From G965229615 sp965229615 (GTDB lineage Bacteria; Pseudomonadota; Alphaproteobacteria; Rickettsiales; Midichloriaceae): 64,000 nt of DNA. Below, piece after piece: positions 54,995-64,000 of this stretch. The DNA lies in NCBI GenBank assembly GCA_965229615.1, contig OZ245890.1, positions 620,001 to 684,000 on the forward strand. Reading direction: 5' to 3'. The position numbers and the translations under genes were made by a program. How positions within the stretch are numbered: the stretch's first letter is position 1; each line of letters starts with the position of its first letter. Below the pieces are notes generated by a model. That model searched no databases. It saw only the letters and a program-made list of their open reading frames with translations, and was not told the origin of the DNA.

Positions 54995-57622
54995 ATGACC
55001 AACAACACTTCATTACCTGAAACTGAAAACAACGACGATTATACAATATTGCCAAAGCTCTATACATTTATCGTGAAAAAATTTTGCACCTTTGTTGGCA
55101 TTGTATCTTACATGATATCATTCGGAGTAATTTGTATAGTGTATGGGTTAATGTACTTTACTAACAATATTCCTGACTACGATAGCCTAGCTACGTATAA
55201 TCCTCCTGTGATAACAAGATTGTATTCCCAAAGTTTAGATGTTATAGCAGAATATGCATATGAACCAAGGATCTTCGCAAAAGTCTCTGATATGCCACAA
55301 TTGTTAATCAACGCATTTGTAGCGGCAGAAGACAAAACTTTTTTTGAGAATTATGGCATAGACTCAGTTGGTATATTGAGAGCTACAATACAAAACATCG
55401 CTAATTTTAGTGTTGGAAAAAGAATGGTTGGTGGATCAACAATAACACAACAGGTTGTAAAGGGATTTATTACTGGCAATCAAAAAACACTAGATAGGAA
55501 AATAGGTGAAGCAATTCTCGCTTATAGAATAAGCATCGCATATTCAAAGGAAAAAATATTGGAATTATATCTCAATCAGATATTCCTGGGAAACAATTCA
55601 TATGGTGTTGCTATGGCAGCAAAAAATTATTTTGGTAAGGAGCTATCTGAACTAAATATTGCTGAGGCTGCAATGCTTGCATCTTTACCTAAAGCTCCAT
55701 CTTCACTCAATCCATATGTCAATCCTGATAGGACACTAGAAAGACGCAATTGGGTTATCAAAAGAATGTATGAAGAAAATATGATCTATGCTGATGAAGC
55801 TACCGAGTATTCTAAATATCCGATCAATGTTTTACCTAGAGTTAGACAACAGTACAATTCATCTGAGCTTTTCTATACTGAAGAAGTAAAAAAACAATTG
55901 ATTAAGTTCTATGGAGAGGAGGCTGTTTATACGGATGGTTTGACTGTCAATACTAATTTAGATCATACATTGCAAAAACATGCTGTTGCAGCCTTGCAAG
56001 GAGGTATTGAAACATATGATAAAAGACATGGTTGGAGAGGGCCTTTAGGTAAAATCAAAGATATGAAAAATTGGCAGAATGCTTTAAAAGATTTTACAAA
56101 ACAATTTTCTATAGGAGATCAAAAATTTATTTTTGCAGTTGTGCTTAGTGTTAGTGCAAATGCTGCATATATTGGTATAAATACAGCAGATTTACGTAAG
56201 TATGACATAGCAGATAATACAAAGCACTGTATACCACTTGTAAATATGAAATGGGCTAGAGTGAAACTCAACAATGGTGGTTTAGGAGGTATTGTAAAAT
56301 CAGCAAACAAAGTGCTGAAAATAGGTGATGTTATAGCTGTTAGTATTGACGCACATTCTACAAAAAAATCATCCAAAGAGATTCTATATCACTTAGAACA
56401 AATACCAGCAGTCAACGGTGCAATGGTTGTAATTCAAAACTATACTGGTAAAGTGTTGGCAATGGTTGGTGGATATGATGGTAACAACACCTATTTTAAT
56501 AGAGTAACACAAGCAAAACGACAGCCAGGATCTGCATTTAAAACTCTTATATATCTAGCAGCAATTGAAAATGGATTTAGCAGTGACAGCATTTTGATGG
56601 ATGAACCAATAGCAGTAAGTCAAGGGAATGGTATGCCACTTTGGACTCCTAAAAATCTTACTCATAAATTTAATGGAGCTGTTACATTACAAGAAGCCTT
56701 TGTGCGGTCATTGAATATTCCATCGATTCAAATAGGTCTAACAGTTGGTTTGGACAAAATATATGAGGTTGCAAGCAGACTAGGTGTCTACCCAAAACCA
56801 GCAAGATATGATATTCCATGTAGCAGAGATGTGGTAGCAGCACCATATTGTAAGAATTATTCACTACTACTTGGTGCATTCGAGACGACACTTTTTGACA
56901 TTACAAGAGCATATGCAACAATCGCCAGTAGTGGGTATGATATAGCACCAAGTCTTATTGGTAGTATATATGATAGTAAAGGGAATTTATTGTATCATGA
57001 TCACAATGTATCGTTGGTATATAATGACGCTATCATATCTACTGATGTTGTAGAACACGATGTTTACATGAATTCTGATAGTAATGTTAAGACACAGCCA
57101 TCAATGAGATACTTCAGGCAAAAACTCGTGAAATCGCATTATAATGCAAAAATCATAGAGCTACTTGAAAGTGTTATTGCACCACAAAACAAAATACTGC
57201 AACATACTCTTGCAGGGAAAAGTGGTACTACAAATAATAGTTTTGATACTTGGTTTATAGGTATGTCCAGTGATTTCACTGTTGGTGTTTTTGTAGGCTT
57301 TGATTCACCGAGCACTCTAGGTAAAAAAGAAATAGGTGCAACAGTTGCAAAGCCAATATTTATGGATTTTATGCGAAATGCATTGCAAGGCATAACAGAC
57401 CGACCAATAGGCAAAGTAATACCAAATGCAATGGAATTCATTAACATCGATAGCAATGATGAAGATGGTGAGAACATAAACAGTGATGAAAAGCAAATAG
57501 AATCAGAGTTGATATCAGAAATATTAAAAATAAAACCTGAGATTTTGAACATGGAATTTCGCAATGAATGTGAAGATTGCGAGGATGCATATAGAGTTGA
57601 CGATTACAATGATCAACAATAA
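54995..57622 (+). CDS. mrcA: Penicillin-binding protein 1A (bifunctional transglycosylase/transpeptidase)
   Basis: Polymerises glycan strands and cross-links peptides in the periplasm. N-terminal anchor (ISFGVICIVYGLMYFT) near residues 42-60. GT51 domain: AFVAAEDKTFFENYGID with catalytic Glu near 110, GGSTITQQVVKG, and LNQIFLGNNSYGV. Transpeptidase: RQPGSAFKTLIYLAA (Ser/Lys) near 510, a VRSLNIPSIQ SxN-type motif, and GKSGTTNNSFDTWFIG near 743. 875 residues, with an acidic C-terminal tail. It converges with mthfS three bases apart. Confidence 0.95.
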   Translation: MTNNTSLPETENNDDYTILPKLYTFIVKKFCTFVGIVSYMISFGVICIVYGLMYFTNNIPDYDSLATYNPPVITRLYSQSLDVIAEYAYEPRIFAKVSDMPQLLINAFVAAEDKTFFENYGIDSVGILRATIQNIANFSVGKRMVGGSTITQQVVKGFITGNQKTLDRKIGEAILAYRISIAYSKEKILELYLNQIFLGNNSYGVAMAAKNYFGKELSELNIAEAAMLASLPKAPSSLNPYVNPDRTLERRNWVIKRMYEENMIYADEATEYSKYPINVLPRVRQQYNSSELFYTEEVKKQLIKFYGEEAVYTDGLTVNTNLDHTLQKHAVAALQGGIETYDKRHGWRGPLGKIKDMKNWQNALKDFTKQFSIGDQKFIFAVVLSVSANAAYIGINTADLRKYDIADNTKHCIPLVNMKWARVKLNNGGLGGIVKSANKVLKIGDVIAVSIDAHSTKKSSKEILYHLEQIPAVNGAMVVIQNYTGKVLAMVGGYDGNNTYFNRVTQAKRQPGSAFKTLIYLAAIENGFSSDSILMDEPIAVSQGNGMPLWTPKNLTHKFNGAVTLQEAFVRSLNIPSIQIGLTVGLDKIYEVASRLGVYPKPARYDIPCSRDVVAAPYCKNYSLLLGAFETTLFDITRAYATIASSGYDIAPSLIGSIYDSKGNLLYHDHNVSLVYNDAIISTDVVEHDVYMNSDSNVKTQPSMRYFRQKLVKSHYNAKIIELLESVIAPQNKILQHTLAGKSGTTNNSFDTWFIGMSSDFTVGVFVGFDSPSTLGKKEIGATVAKPIFMDFMRNALQGITDRPIGKVIPNAMEFINIDSNDEDGENINSDEKQIESELISEILKIKPEILNMEFRNECEDCEDAYRVDDYNDQQ

Positions 57623-57625
57623 CGA

Positions 57626-58249
57626 TTAATGCTGATTCAATCTGTTGTTAGTGAAAACACACCCTTTTTCACTGATTATTATGTCAAGCAATTTATCATG
57701 TTTAGTGAAGGGAATATCATTCAGAATTTGCATCGAAAACGCTATACCACACCTTATTGCATGTGGAAACCTATCAAAAAATCTATCATAATAACCACCA
57801 CCATTGCCAAGTCTTTTACCATCAATTGCACATGCTACAACTGGTGTTAACACAATGGTAGTACTGTTTACGATATTGGTAACGCTTTTACAATCGATTG
57901 GCTCATATATGGCAAAACGATGATGTTTTTGCATTATTGCATCTGGCGTCCAATACACGAAATCAAGTTGACTAGCAGAAGTTGCCACAGGTAAAGCAAC
58001 GGTATACTGCTCCGCACAGAGTGTACTGAGCACTGGTAGTATGTTCGGTTCATTTGATGTTGGATAATAACCTAGAATTATAGGAGCGGATGTAGAATTG
58101 TTTCTCGCAAATACCACAATGAAGTCATGCAAACACCGACTGATATTAGTACTTATGACTTCAAGTTGCATCTGTTTCATGAGAAGACAACGCATATTAT
58201 TTCTCAATACTTTCTTCCGATGCTCAAGTGAGGCAGCATCAGACCTCAT
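57626..58249 (-). CDS. 5-formyltetrahydrofolate cyclo-ligase
   Basis: Converts 5-formyl-THF to 5,10-methenyl-THF with ATP. The ATP-binding signature is DGKRLGNGGGYYDRFFDR near 144-161. The N-terminal basic helix (HRKKVLRNNMR) and mid-region ILGYYPTSNEPN (substrate loop) also match. 207 residues. Its ATG overlaps the rplO stop (ATGA), so it is the last gene of rpsE-rplO-mthfS. Confidence 0.9.
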   Translation of the reverse strand: MRSDAASLEHRKKVLRNNMRCLLMKQMQLEVISTNISRCLHDFIVVFARNNSTSAPIILGYYPTSNEPNILPVLSTLCAEQYTVALPVATSASQLDFVYWTPDAIMQKHHRFAIYEPIDCKSVTNIVNSTTIVLTPVVACAIDGKRLGNGGGYYDRFFDRFPHAIRCGIAFSMQILNDIPFTKHDKLLDIIISEKGCVFTNNRLNQH

Positions 58250-58707
58250 TTTGTGAAGGTTATGGTTCCACCATTTGCAGTGATTGCATCGCAGGCTTTT
58301 TTAGATGCTTTATCCACAATAATATTGAGTGCTACTTTGATATCTCCCTTCGCAAGCAGTTTTAACTGCATTTTCCCATTATATAAATTATGCTTCCGTA
58401 AGAGTTGATGATCTATGGTTTCAGTATTAACAATCTTACCATTTTCAATGAGTGATTGAATTTGGCAAAGGTTCACTGTTTCATACTCAACCCTTGCAAA
58501 GTTTTTAAAACCACGTTTTGGTAATCTCCTAAAAAGCGGCATTTGTCCACCCTCCATGAAGCCTATTGCAACCCCACTACGCGCAGTTTGTCCTTTACCA
58601 CCACGACCTGAAGTTTTTCCCTTACCCGAACCTATACCACGACCCAAATTTTTAGATGTACGTCTTGCACCCTTATTATCACGCAATTGATTTAATTTTA
58701 ACGACAT
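58246..58707 (-). CDS. rplO: 50S ribosomal protein L15
   Basis: A large-subunit protein. ATG 58707 opens MSLKLNQLRDNKGARRTSKN, the standard L15 N-terminus; an earlier in-frame Met would add ten residues. The glycine-rich LGRGIGSGKGKTSGRGGKGQ, FMEGGQMPLFRRLPKRGF and a C-terminal ANGGTITF-type end are present. 153 residues. It lies 72 bases after rpsE; rpmD and secY are absent from their usual positions. Confidence 0.97.
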   Translation of the reverse strand: MSLKLNQLRDNKGARRTSKNLGRGIGSGKGKTSGRGGKGQTARSGVAIGFMEGGQMPLFRRLPKRGFKNFARVEYETVNLCQIQSLIENGKIVNTETIDHQLLRKHNLYNGKMQLKLLAKGDIKVALNIIVDKASKKACDAITANGGTITFTK

Positions 58708-58779
58708 TTTATTCAGTATATTAAATAAGTTAGTCAAGCAATCAAAAGTTCATTGTTCGAACAATTATGCTTCTGTTGG

Positions 58780-59349
58780 TTACTGGTTATCACGCTTGAT
58801 ATTTTCATCACCCTCATCTCTAGATGGCTTTAGTTCGCGATAGTATATCACATTACCAACGGATCTGTCACGCTTCTCACCAATAAAACGTGGTGATCTT
58901 ATGCTTTTCAAACCCTGTATTGCTGCTTTGATAATATTAGTTGGGTTGCTTGAGCCAATTGATTTCACAACAACATCCTTGATTCCAAGTACTTCAAACA
59001 GTGCACGCAATGCACCACCTGCTATCACTCCTGTTCCTGCTGGTGCAGCCCTCATTATAACTTTACTTGCACAAAACTTTGCTACAACATCATGATGTAA
59101 AGTTCTACCATCACGCAATGGTACTCTGATCATGTTCTTTTTTGCAAACTGCGTTGCTTTGGTTCTAGCATCAGTCACTTCTGTTGCTTTACCGCTACCG
59201 TACCCTACTTTACCATTACCATCACCTACCACTACTACAGCTGCAAAGGAAAACCTTCTCCCTCCTTTCACGACCTTTGTACAACGTCTTATATCAACCA
59301 ACTTCTGATGTTCTGGTTCTTGTTCTGCTACTTTTGCCACTTTTGCCAC
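58780..59349 (-). CDS. rpsE: 30S ribosomal protein S5
   Basis: A small-subunit protein involved in decoding accuracy. The dsRNA-binding part KVVKGGRRFSFAAVVVVGDG and GYGSGKATEV (about 24-58) is followed by the S5 C-terminal domain (APAGTGVIAGGALRALFEVLG and SSNPTNIIKAAIQGL). 189 residues with an acidic tail. GAGG four bases before the ATG is a usable ribosome binding site. It stands outside the usual spc ribosomal cluster. Confidence 0.97.
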   Translation of the reverse strand: MAKVAKVAEQEPEHQKLVDIRRCTKVVKGGRRFSFAAVVVVGDGNGKVGYGSGKATEVTDARTKATQFAKKNMIRVPLRDGRTLHHDVVAKFCASKVIMRAAPAGTGVIAGGALRALFEVLGIKDVVVKSIGSSNPTNIIKAAIQGLKSIRSPRFIGEKRDRSVGNVIYYRELKPSRDEGDENIKRDNQ

Positions 59350-59539
59350 ATTTACCTCTAATGAGTTGAATTTTAGTTAGCACACAACTAACATGATTTT
59401 TTTCCAAGATGATTCATATGTTCATCCTATAGTCAACTGGTGAATGATATCAAATACTATAAGCAAAAGCAATACACATTCAATTTTCGCTGCTATATAT
59501 TCTCGTAAGTAAACATTATATAATGCCATCATATACTTC

Positions 59540-60223
59540 CTACAACTCACTTTTGCACTGCATAATGAAATTTCTATATTGTTCATTGTGTGGGTTTGCT
59601 TTATCTGTTTCAAGCGCTCTATTGGTGAAGTACAGCGCTTCATATAACAGATTGTTGTTAAAGTGTTCATGTGCTACTTTAAAATACGTATCTGCCAAAC
59701 ATATATGGTATGTGGAATGCTCATGTGATGTAATGTTCTTTATTGCTGTACACACTTCGAATAACTCTTCAGCTGCATTTTGTTGAAATGATATGTATGC
59801 TTTTTCGTATAAATGATCAATGTTTTGTTGTATAATATTTACAATTTGCTTTTTCTTCTGTATAACCTGCTCACTATAATAATATGTAAAGTCTATATTG
59901 TTTATTGTTTGATATGGCATTAACTCTAACGTTCTTTCATAACAATCGTTTTTATAACTCTTACAACATTTGATAGACATACGAAAGTCCTCATCAGCTC
60001 CATCGTAATTGCCAGACAAATGTTTTACAAAACCCCTGATGTAATAACTATCTGGATTCTCTCTATAAAGATTTATCGATTGGTCCAGCAGTGACATTGC
60101 ATCATCAAGCATTTTAAGTCTTAGCACTGCCACAGCAAGATTTAGGTTATCATATGCCCCTTGGTAATGGAAAAGACAATGATATGAATTCAGTTTTTGC
60201 AGTCTTTCTATACTTGCTTGCAT
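59540..60223 (-). CDS. TPR-repeat protein
   Basis: A probable protein-protein interaction scaffold. Residues about 20-90 form two tetratricopeptide repeats (AYDNLNLAVAVLRLKMLDDA; DSYYIRGFVKHLSGNYDGADEDFRMSI). A third is near the C-terminus (ADTYFKVAHEHFNNNLLYEALYFTNRALETDKANP, about 175-210). 227 residues, no signal peptide. It starts 4 bases after the AGCS gene, at the end of the hemH-PAP2-AGCS-TPR operon. The partner is unknown. Confidence 0.8.
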   Translation of the reverse strand: MQASIERLQKLNSYHCLFHYQGAYDNLNLAVAVLRLKMLDDAMSLLDQSINLYRENPDSYYIRGFVKHLSGNYDGADEDFRMSIKCCKSYKNDCYERTLELMPYQTINNIDFTYYYSEQVIQKKKQIVNIIQQNIDHLYEKAYISFQQNAAEELFEVCTAIKNITSHEHSTYHICLADTYFKVAHEHFNNNLLYEALYFTNRALETDKANPHNEQYRNFIMQCKSEL

Positions 60224-60226
60224 TAT

Positions 60227-61546
60227 CTACAATTTGAAATCTATTTTTTTTCTCAGAATGAATATTCCACTGATGTTTATCAGCATCAGTAGGCCACCAG
60301 ATACACTCATGATCAACATCACTTTTGTTTGATCATGGAATGCAAATACTGTAAATGCAAAAATAGCATATGTTATATATATTCTACTGCCAAACTTGTT
60401 ATTGAGAAACTTAGCACACTTCTGTCCAACAACGAGATAACCTATAATTGTTGTAAAGCCTGCTATGAAAAACAATACTGCCATGTATATCTTTGCATGT
60501 GGTATATAGTTTGATATCGCATACATAACATATTCAGATTGTTTCAAATTCTCGATACTAATCACATCTGTAATGAGTATTATTAATACTGTGATTGTAC
60601 ATATCAAAGTGTCGGAGAACAATGCGAAAATCGCTACTCTTGCTTGCCTTTCAGGATACAAAGTTTGAGTTTCACTTTGCACTATTGAGTCATAACCTAT
60701 ACCTATGTCTCCAGAATATACTGCCCTTGCAACACCATAGTGTGCTGCAAGTATTATATTTGCTCCCACAAAACCACCAACTGATGATTTTAGTGTAAAT
60801 GCATCTACGATTATATTATGCAATATTGCAGGCAAAACATCAATATTTGTCGATATAATCCATACTCCTAACAACACATATGATATCATGAGTGGTGGCA
60901 TCATCACAGAGCATATTGATGAGAGCCTATGTACACCACCAACAGCGCAAATCATTACTAGAAATAGTAGTATACCTATTGTGAGATATCTGCTCATACC
61001 AAACGTCTCAACGAATGTATCAGTAATAATTAAAAATTGTGATACTTCTGCGCCATATATGCAGAGTAATACGCATACAATCACTGGCATAATTTTATCC
61101 AACTTCATCCTGCTATTTTTAAATGCTGCACTTAAATAATACATTGGACCACCATCATATCCATTCTTAGTTTTTACACGATATTTAATACCAAGATATA
61201 TCTCTGAATATTTTACTATCATGCCTATAAATGATGCAAACCACATCCAAACTAATCCACCTGGTCCGCCCATTGTTATAACTGCAACAACCCATACAAG
61301 ATTGCCAAGGCCAACCATGCCACCAACTGATGCGAAGTATAATTTTATAGGGTGTATACCATTTTCTCCCTTCTTCGCACATTTCAATAACTCACCTATA
61401 TACTTGCGTGGATTAAACAATACTTTCAGTTGAAAAAAATCTTGTTTGATTGTTAAATATACCCCCATTAAAATAATGAGAAACAACGCAATATAGCTCC
61501 ACAGCAAATCATCAAACATTGTTAAAAAGTCAAAAAAATTATTCAT
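60227..61546 (-). CDS. Alanine/glycine:cation symporter (AGCS family)
   Basis: A sodium-coupled amino-acid importer in the inner membrane. I choose ATG 61546 (MNNFFDFLTMFDDLLWSYIAL; 439 residues) because the longer frame starts with GTG. About ten helices; the family blocks are GMVGLGNLVWVVAVITMGGPGGLVWMW, GPMYYLSAAF, FVGANIILAAHYGVARAVYSGDIGIG and a Trp-rich YLTIKQDFFQLK N-terminal turn. It is the third gene of an operon and probably scavenges host alanine or glycine. Confidence 0.92.
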   Translation of the reverse strand: MNNFFDFLTMFDDLLWSYIALFLIILMGVYLTIKQDFFQLKVLFNPRKYIGELLKCAKKGENGIHPIKLYFASVGGMVGLGNLVWVVAVITMGGPGGLVWMWFASFIGMIVKYSEIYLGIKYRVKTKNGYDGGPMYYLSAAFKNSRMKLDKIMPVIVCVLLCIYGAEVSQFLIITDTFVETFGMSRYLTIGILLFLVMICAVGGVHRLSSICSVMMPPLMISYVLLGVWIISTNIDVLPAILHNIIVDAFTLKSSVGGFVGANIILAAHYGVARAVYSGDIGIGYDSIVQSETQTLYPERQARVAIFALFSDTLICTITVLIILITDVISIENLKQSEYVMYAISNYIPHAKIYMAVLFFIAGFTTIIGYLVVGQKCAKFLNNKFGSRIYITYAIFAFTVFAFHDQTKVMLIMSVSGGLLMLINISGIFILRKKIDFKL

Positions 61547-61620
61547 AAAAATATTAAGTAACAAAATTTTATACAGTATAAAAGGTATCAACTTAAGCAC
61601 ACAATGAGTACATTATGACA

Positions 61621-62559
61621 CTATATATCAAGTATATTGCAGCTTTGTTTAGCAAGGTTTTTTCTAACGATAGCAAATATTCCAATTCTAACTAATGACA
61701 ACGATATAACATACAATACGCCTATTGAAATACTATACATCACATAATTTTTGTATGTTTTGGCAGCATACCATAATATGATAACCATCAAAAGTGTTCC
61801 AACACATGCTAAGACCGTGACTTTCGTGGCATGTCGTACAAACTGCTGTTTTTGCACACCAACAAAAAACTGTATGATGCTCGATGGTAGCATAAGTTGT
61901 TGATACATATCTTTAAATATCATTTGAACTGCCGAAGCAGTTACAAACCCTATATTCAAACCAATATCAAGCCATAACCATGAGAGTTTATATCCTGGAC
62001 ATGGTGATGAGGGTATTAGTGATACACCTATGCATTGACATATAATACCACCAATATTCAGACAATTTGTATATCTGACTTCTGCATCTATTGAATGACA
62101 TTGTTTTAAACCACTTAATAGGTAATAATATAATACCAACATCAACAATGCAGATGGTATTGCAGCAAATATATCACTCCACGTATGGTACTGATAATAC
62201 TCTGTTGCATACATTGCTGCTACTAAACATGTAAGCAAAAATAACAAGATTTTTCTATCATACTTGTTATTTATCCATATCATACCACTGAAAATCACAC
62301 CATATTGTACGTGTCCACTGGGGAAGCTCCACCAACATGGATTTTTTAATGATATATGGAGTGGCACCATAAAAACGCCTTTTAACCATGTATTAAGTGT
62401 TACACCTATGAAGACAACAACGAACATAATATTTATAATCCTAACAATATGATTATCACATAATACGTAACATATTGACAATGCAATCACTCCAACTTGT
62501 GGGTTAGTAAATAGAAGACATATCTGCAACAAAACATATTTTATTGCTAGCAATATCAT
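61621..62559 (-). CDS. PAP2-superfamily phosphatase-like membrane protein
   Basis: A membrane protein with a type 2 phosphatidic acid phosphatase core. Catalytic blocks CWWSFPSGHVQYG (His near 81) and EYYQYHTWSDIF (His and Asp near 133) are clear, but the KxxxxxxRP first motif is not convincing. The N-terminal half is the PAP2 core; residues about 160-312 add several more hydrophobic helices of unknown role. Possible substrates are undecaprenyl pyrophosphate or lipid phosphates. It overlaps hemH by 4 bases (ATGA). Confidence 0.8.
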   Translation of the reverse strand: MILLAIKYVLLQICLLFTNPQVGVIALSICYVLCDNHIVRIINIMFVVVFIGVTLNTWLKGVFMVPLHISLKNPCWWSFPSGHVQYGVIFSGMIWINNKYDRKILLFLLTCLVAAMYATEYYQYHTWSDIFAAIPSALLMLVLYYYLLSGLKQCHSIDAEVRYTNCLNIGGIICQCIGVSLIPSSPCPGYKLSWLWLDIGLNIGFVTASAVQMIFKDMYQQLMLPSSIIQFFVGVQKQQFVRHATKVTVLACVGTLLMVIILWYAAKTYKNYVMYSISIGVLYVISLSLVRIGIFAIVRKNLAKQSCNILDI

Positions 62560-63653
62560 ATTAATTTCATCCTTTTACAACACATAGCATGTGGACAAAT
62601 AATGTTGTCATACTCATCGCTGTTATTCACTAACACTTTTGATTCCATGGTTGAATGTTGATTTTGTGTCAGTTTAACACACATTGATGCTAGTCCTTTA
62701 ATGAATATTTCATTAGTACGCAATGTTGATACTCTGAAAAAATTCACATTATATGATTTAGCAAGACTTTGATAATCAATATCTAATTCCACAAGTGTTT
62801 CAGAGTGCTCTGAAACAAAGCTGATTGGTACTACAACTACATCTTCTTTACGGTATGCAGCTGCTACTATTTCTGATGTTGTACTTGGTTCAAGCCACTT
62901 GAGCTGTCCCACCTTGCTTTGGTAACAGATCGTGTATTTTAACTCGGTCATATCAATTTTTTCTTTGCATCTTGCTATGATCTGTTTAGCAGTTGTTTCT
63001 ACTTGAAACCTATAGGGATCACCATTATTTATTATCTTTTGCGGTAATCCATGTGCGGAAAATAATATACGTGTTTTTTGTCCATGCTTGTTGCTGGATT
63101 GTAATGTTTCAAGCAGCAGATTTGAATGCGCTCCAATGAAATAAGAATTATCATAGTAACAACAAACCACATCAGTCTTAGGATGATTACACCAGAGTTT
63201 CCGTACAACCTCAAACCATTTTCTCAATGAAGATAGTGTTGTTGTTGTGGAATATTGCGGATATAGTGGCAGTAGTATGATTTGATCTGGATCAAACGCC
63301 TTAACATCTTGCACAACTTGTTCTGTCATTGGATGCCAGTAGCGCATTGCAATGAAAACACTGTATGTAATATCATTATGTAGGGTATTCAATTGTTTTT
63401 CTAAGGCTATAGCTTGCAACTTTGTTTCACCAAAAATTGGTGATTTACCACTTAATTTCTCATATATGTATCTTGTTTTATTTAAACGCATTTTTGAAAT
63501 GAGCTTTGCCAGTAGGTAGCGCAGTGGCTGCGATAAGGTTATAATATGCCTATCATTAAATAGATTAAATAGAAATGGTTCAATCGCATTAGGACAATCA
63601 GGCCCTCCAAGGTTTAAAAGTACTACAGCAACTTTTTTTTGTTTCAAATTCAT
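62556..63653 (-). CDS. hemH: Ferrochelatase
   Basis: Inserts ferrous iron into protoporphyrin IX, the last step of heme synthesis. The start is ATG 63653 (MNLKQKKVAVVLLNLGGPD; 365 residues), as the earlier in-frame start is TTG. The catalytic His is in ILFSAHGLPQKIINNGDPY near 200, with CYQSKVGQLKWLEPST and VSEHSETLVELDIDY (Glu) near 265. A C-terminal extension ends ICPHAMCCKRMKLI with three Cys, which may bind an iron-sulfur cluster as in some other ferrochelatases. Confidence 0.95.
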   Translation of the reverse strand: MNLKQKKVAVVLLNLGGPDCPNAIEPFLFNLFNDRHIITLSQPLRYLLAKLISKMRLNKTRYIYEKLSGKSPIFGETKLQAIALEKQLNTLHNDITYSVFIAMRYWHPMTEQVVQDVKAFDPDQIILLPLYPQYSTTTTLSSLRKWFEVVRKLWCNHPKTDVVCCYYDNSYFIGAHSNLLLETLQSSNKHGQKTRILFSAHGLPQKIINNGDPYRFQVETTAKQIIARCKEKIDMTELKYTICYQSKVGQLKWLEPSTTSEIVAAAYRKEDVVVVPISFVSEHSETLVELDIDYQSLAKSYNVNFFRVSTLRTNEIFIKGLASMCVKLTQNQHSTMESKVLVNNSDEYDNIICPHAMCCKRMKLI

Positions 63654-63722
63654 GTTATTAATCAATTTGTCATTTTTGATATTTTTTCGAAACTTATCCG
63701 TTAAAAAAATTCACTGTCGCTC

Positions 63723-63950
63723 ATGTTAAAATGCATATGTAGTATCGTGCTATGTTTTACTATAAGTGGTTGTACTAGCAATAAATTTTCCCATGAAAAA
63801 GGTGTGTCAGATAATAACACTACAGATGCAACTTTTTCAATAACAAAGTCAGGAGATATTATAAAACTTTACCCAAAGGCAAATGAAGATCTTAAACACC
63901 ACCTACCTATTAAACAGCAACATTACATATCCAAACAAGTAAGGGCTTAA
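63723..63950 (+). CDS. Small lipoprotein
   Basis: The 75 residues begin with a lipoprotein signal peptide (MLKCICSIVLCFTISGC); the lipobox TISGC predicts lipidation at Cys17. The short mature part is polar (Lys/Asp/His) and carries no known domain. Its stop is followed immediately by the ATG of the probable tadA. Confidence 0.7.
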   Translation: MLKCICSIVLCFTISGCTSNKFSHEKGVSDNNTTDATFSITKSGDIIKLYPKANEDLKHHLPIKQQHYISKQVRA

Positions 63951-64000
63951 TATGCAAGCTTTTATGCAGGCAGCAATCATTGAAGCGAAAAAGGCGTTAA
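63951..64000 (+). CDS. tadA: Probable tRNA-adenosine deaminase TadA, N-terminus only
   Basis: The window ends 16 codons in. MQAFMQAAIIEAKKAL matches the first helix of TadA-like deaminases (xFMxxAIxEAxKA), which convert A34 to inosine in tRNA-Arg(ACG). The zinc-site motifs lie outside the window, so the identification rests on the N-terminal helix and the presence of an ACG tRNA here. Confidence 0.55.

Noticed and set aside
1..64000. CRISPR array, insertion sequence, prophage or integrase
   Set aside because: No spaced repeat array, transposase, terminal inverted repeats or phage structural genes were seen; the repeats present are all inside coding genes.

Overview
The window is AT-rich (roughly one third G+C by eye) and looks like the chromosome of an alphaproteobacterium of the order Rickettsiales. 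The evidence is a split, circularly permuted ssrA gene, a very large rickettsial-type VirB6, a GrpB-GNAT fusion, an IalB-family secreted protein, COQ7-type ubiquinone hydroxylation, small intergenic spaces and scattered ribosomal and nuo genes. A lone fliE gene points to a lineage that keeps flagellar genes (as known for some Midichloria-like Rickettsiales). Genus and family placement is inference.

Layout. 1-744 is the start of an unknown membrane protein that runs off the left edge. 1018-4311 holds a ferredoxin-NADP reductase, miaB and an AmpD/AmiD-like amidase. 4567-11383 is an accessory block around ffh, with five unrecognised genes: a coiled-coil protein with 11- and 14-residue repeats, a probable paralogous pair, a second coiled-coil protein and a glycine/tyrosine-rich protein. 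11462-17201 carries pepP, a Bax-inhibitor-like protein, yidC and mnmA. 17202-17884 contains the decayed remains of a second MFS transporter next to an intact one.

17885-32164 is a dense housekeeping stretch: MFS-fabG-ubiG, ubiE, psd, nfu-infA-maf, prfB-truB, dedA, rplM-rpsI, rlmE-SDR, ialB-like, tig and obgE. 32511-34028 encodes a protein with 30-residue tandem repeats, followed by fliE and tRNA-Arg(ACG). 35062-44891 has pheT, pcm, a GrpB-GNAT fusion, an AI-2E-type permease, gpmI, ssrA (tmRNA), cvpA and rnd. 45089-57622 has virB6, dacA-type carboxypeptidase, coq7, dksA, an unusual nuoF-pdhA-nuoH run and a class A PBP. 57626-63950 has rpsE-rplO-mthfS detached from the rest of the ribosomal cluster, then a hemH-PAP2-AGCS-TPR operon and a small lipoprotein. 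The window ends in the first codons of a probable tadA.

Together the genes describe a respiring cell (NADH dehydrogenase, pyruvate dehydrogenase, ubiquinone and heme synthesis) that makes or remodels peptidoglycan (PBP1A, D,D-carboxypeptidase, amidase) and has at least part of a type IV secretion system. The repeat and coiled-coil proteins are plausible host-interaction proteins, but nothing in the sequence proves secretion. TadA and tRNA-Arg(ACG), which form an enzyme-substrate pair in bacteria, both occur here.
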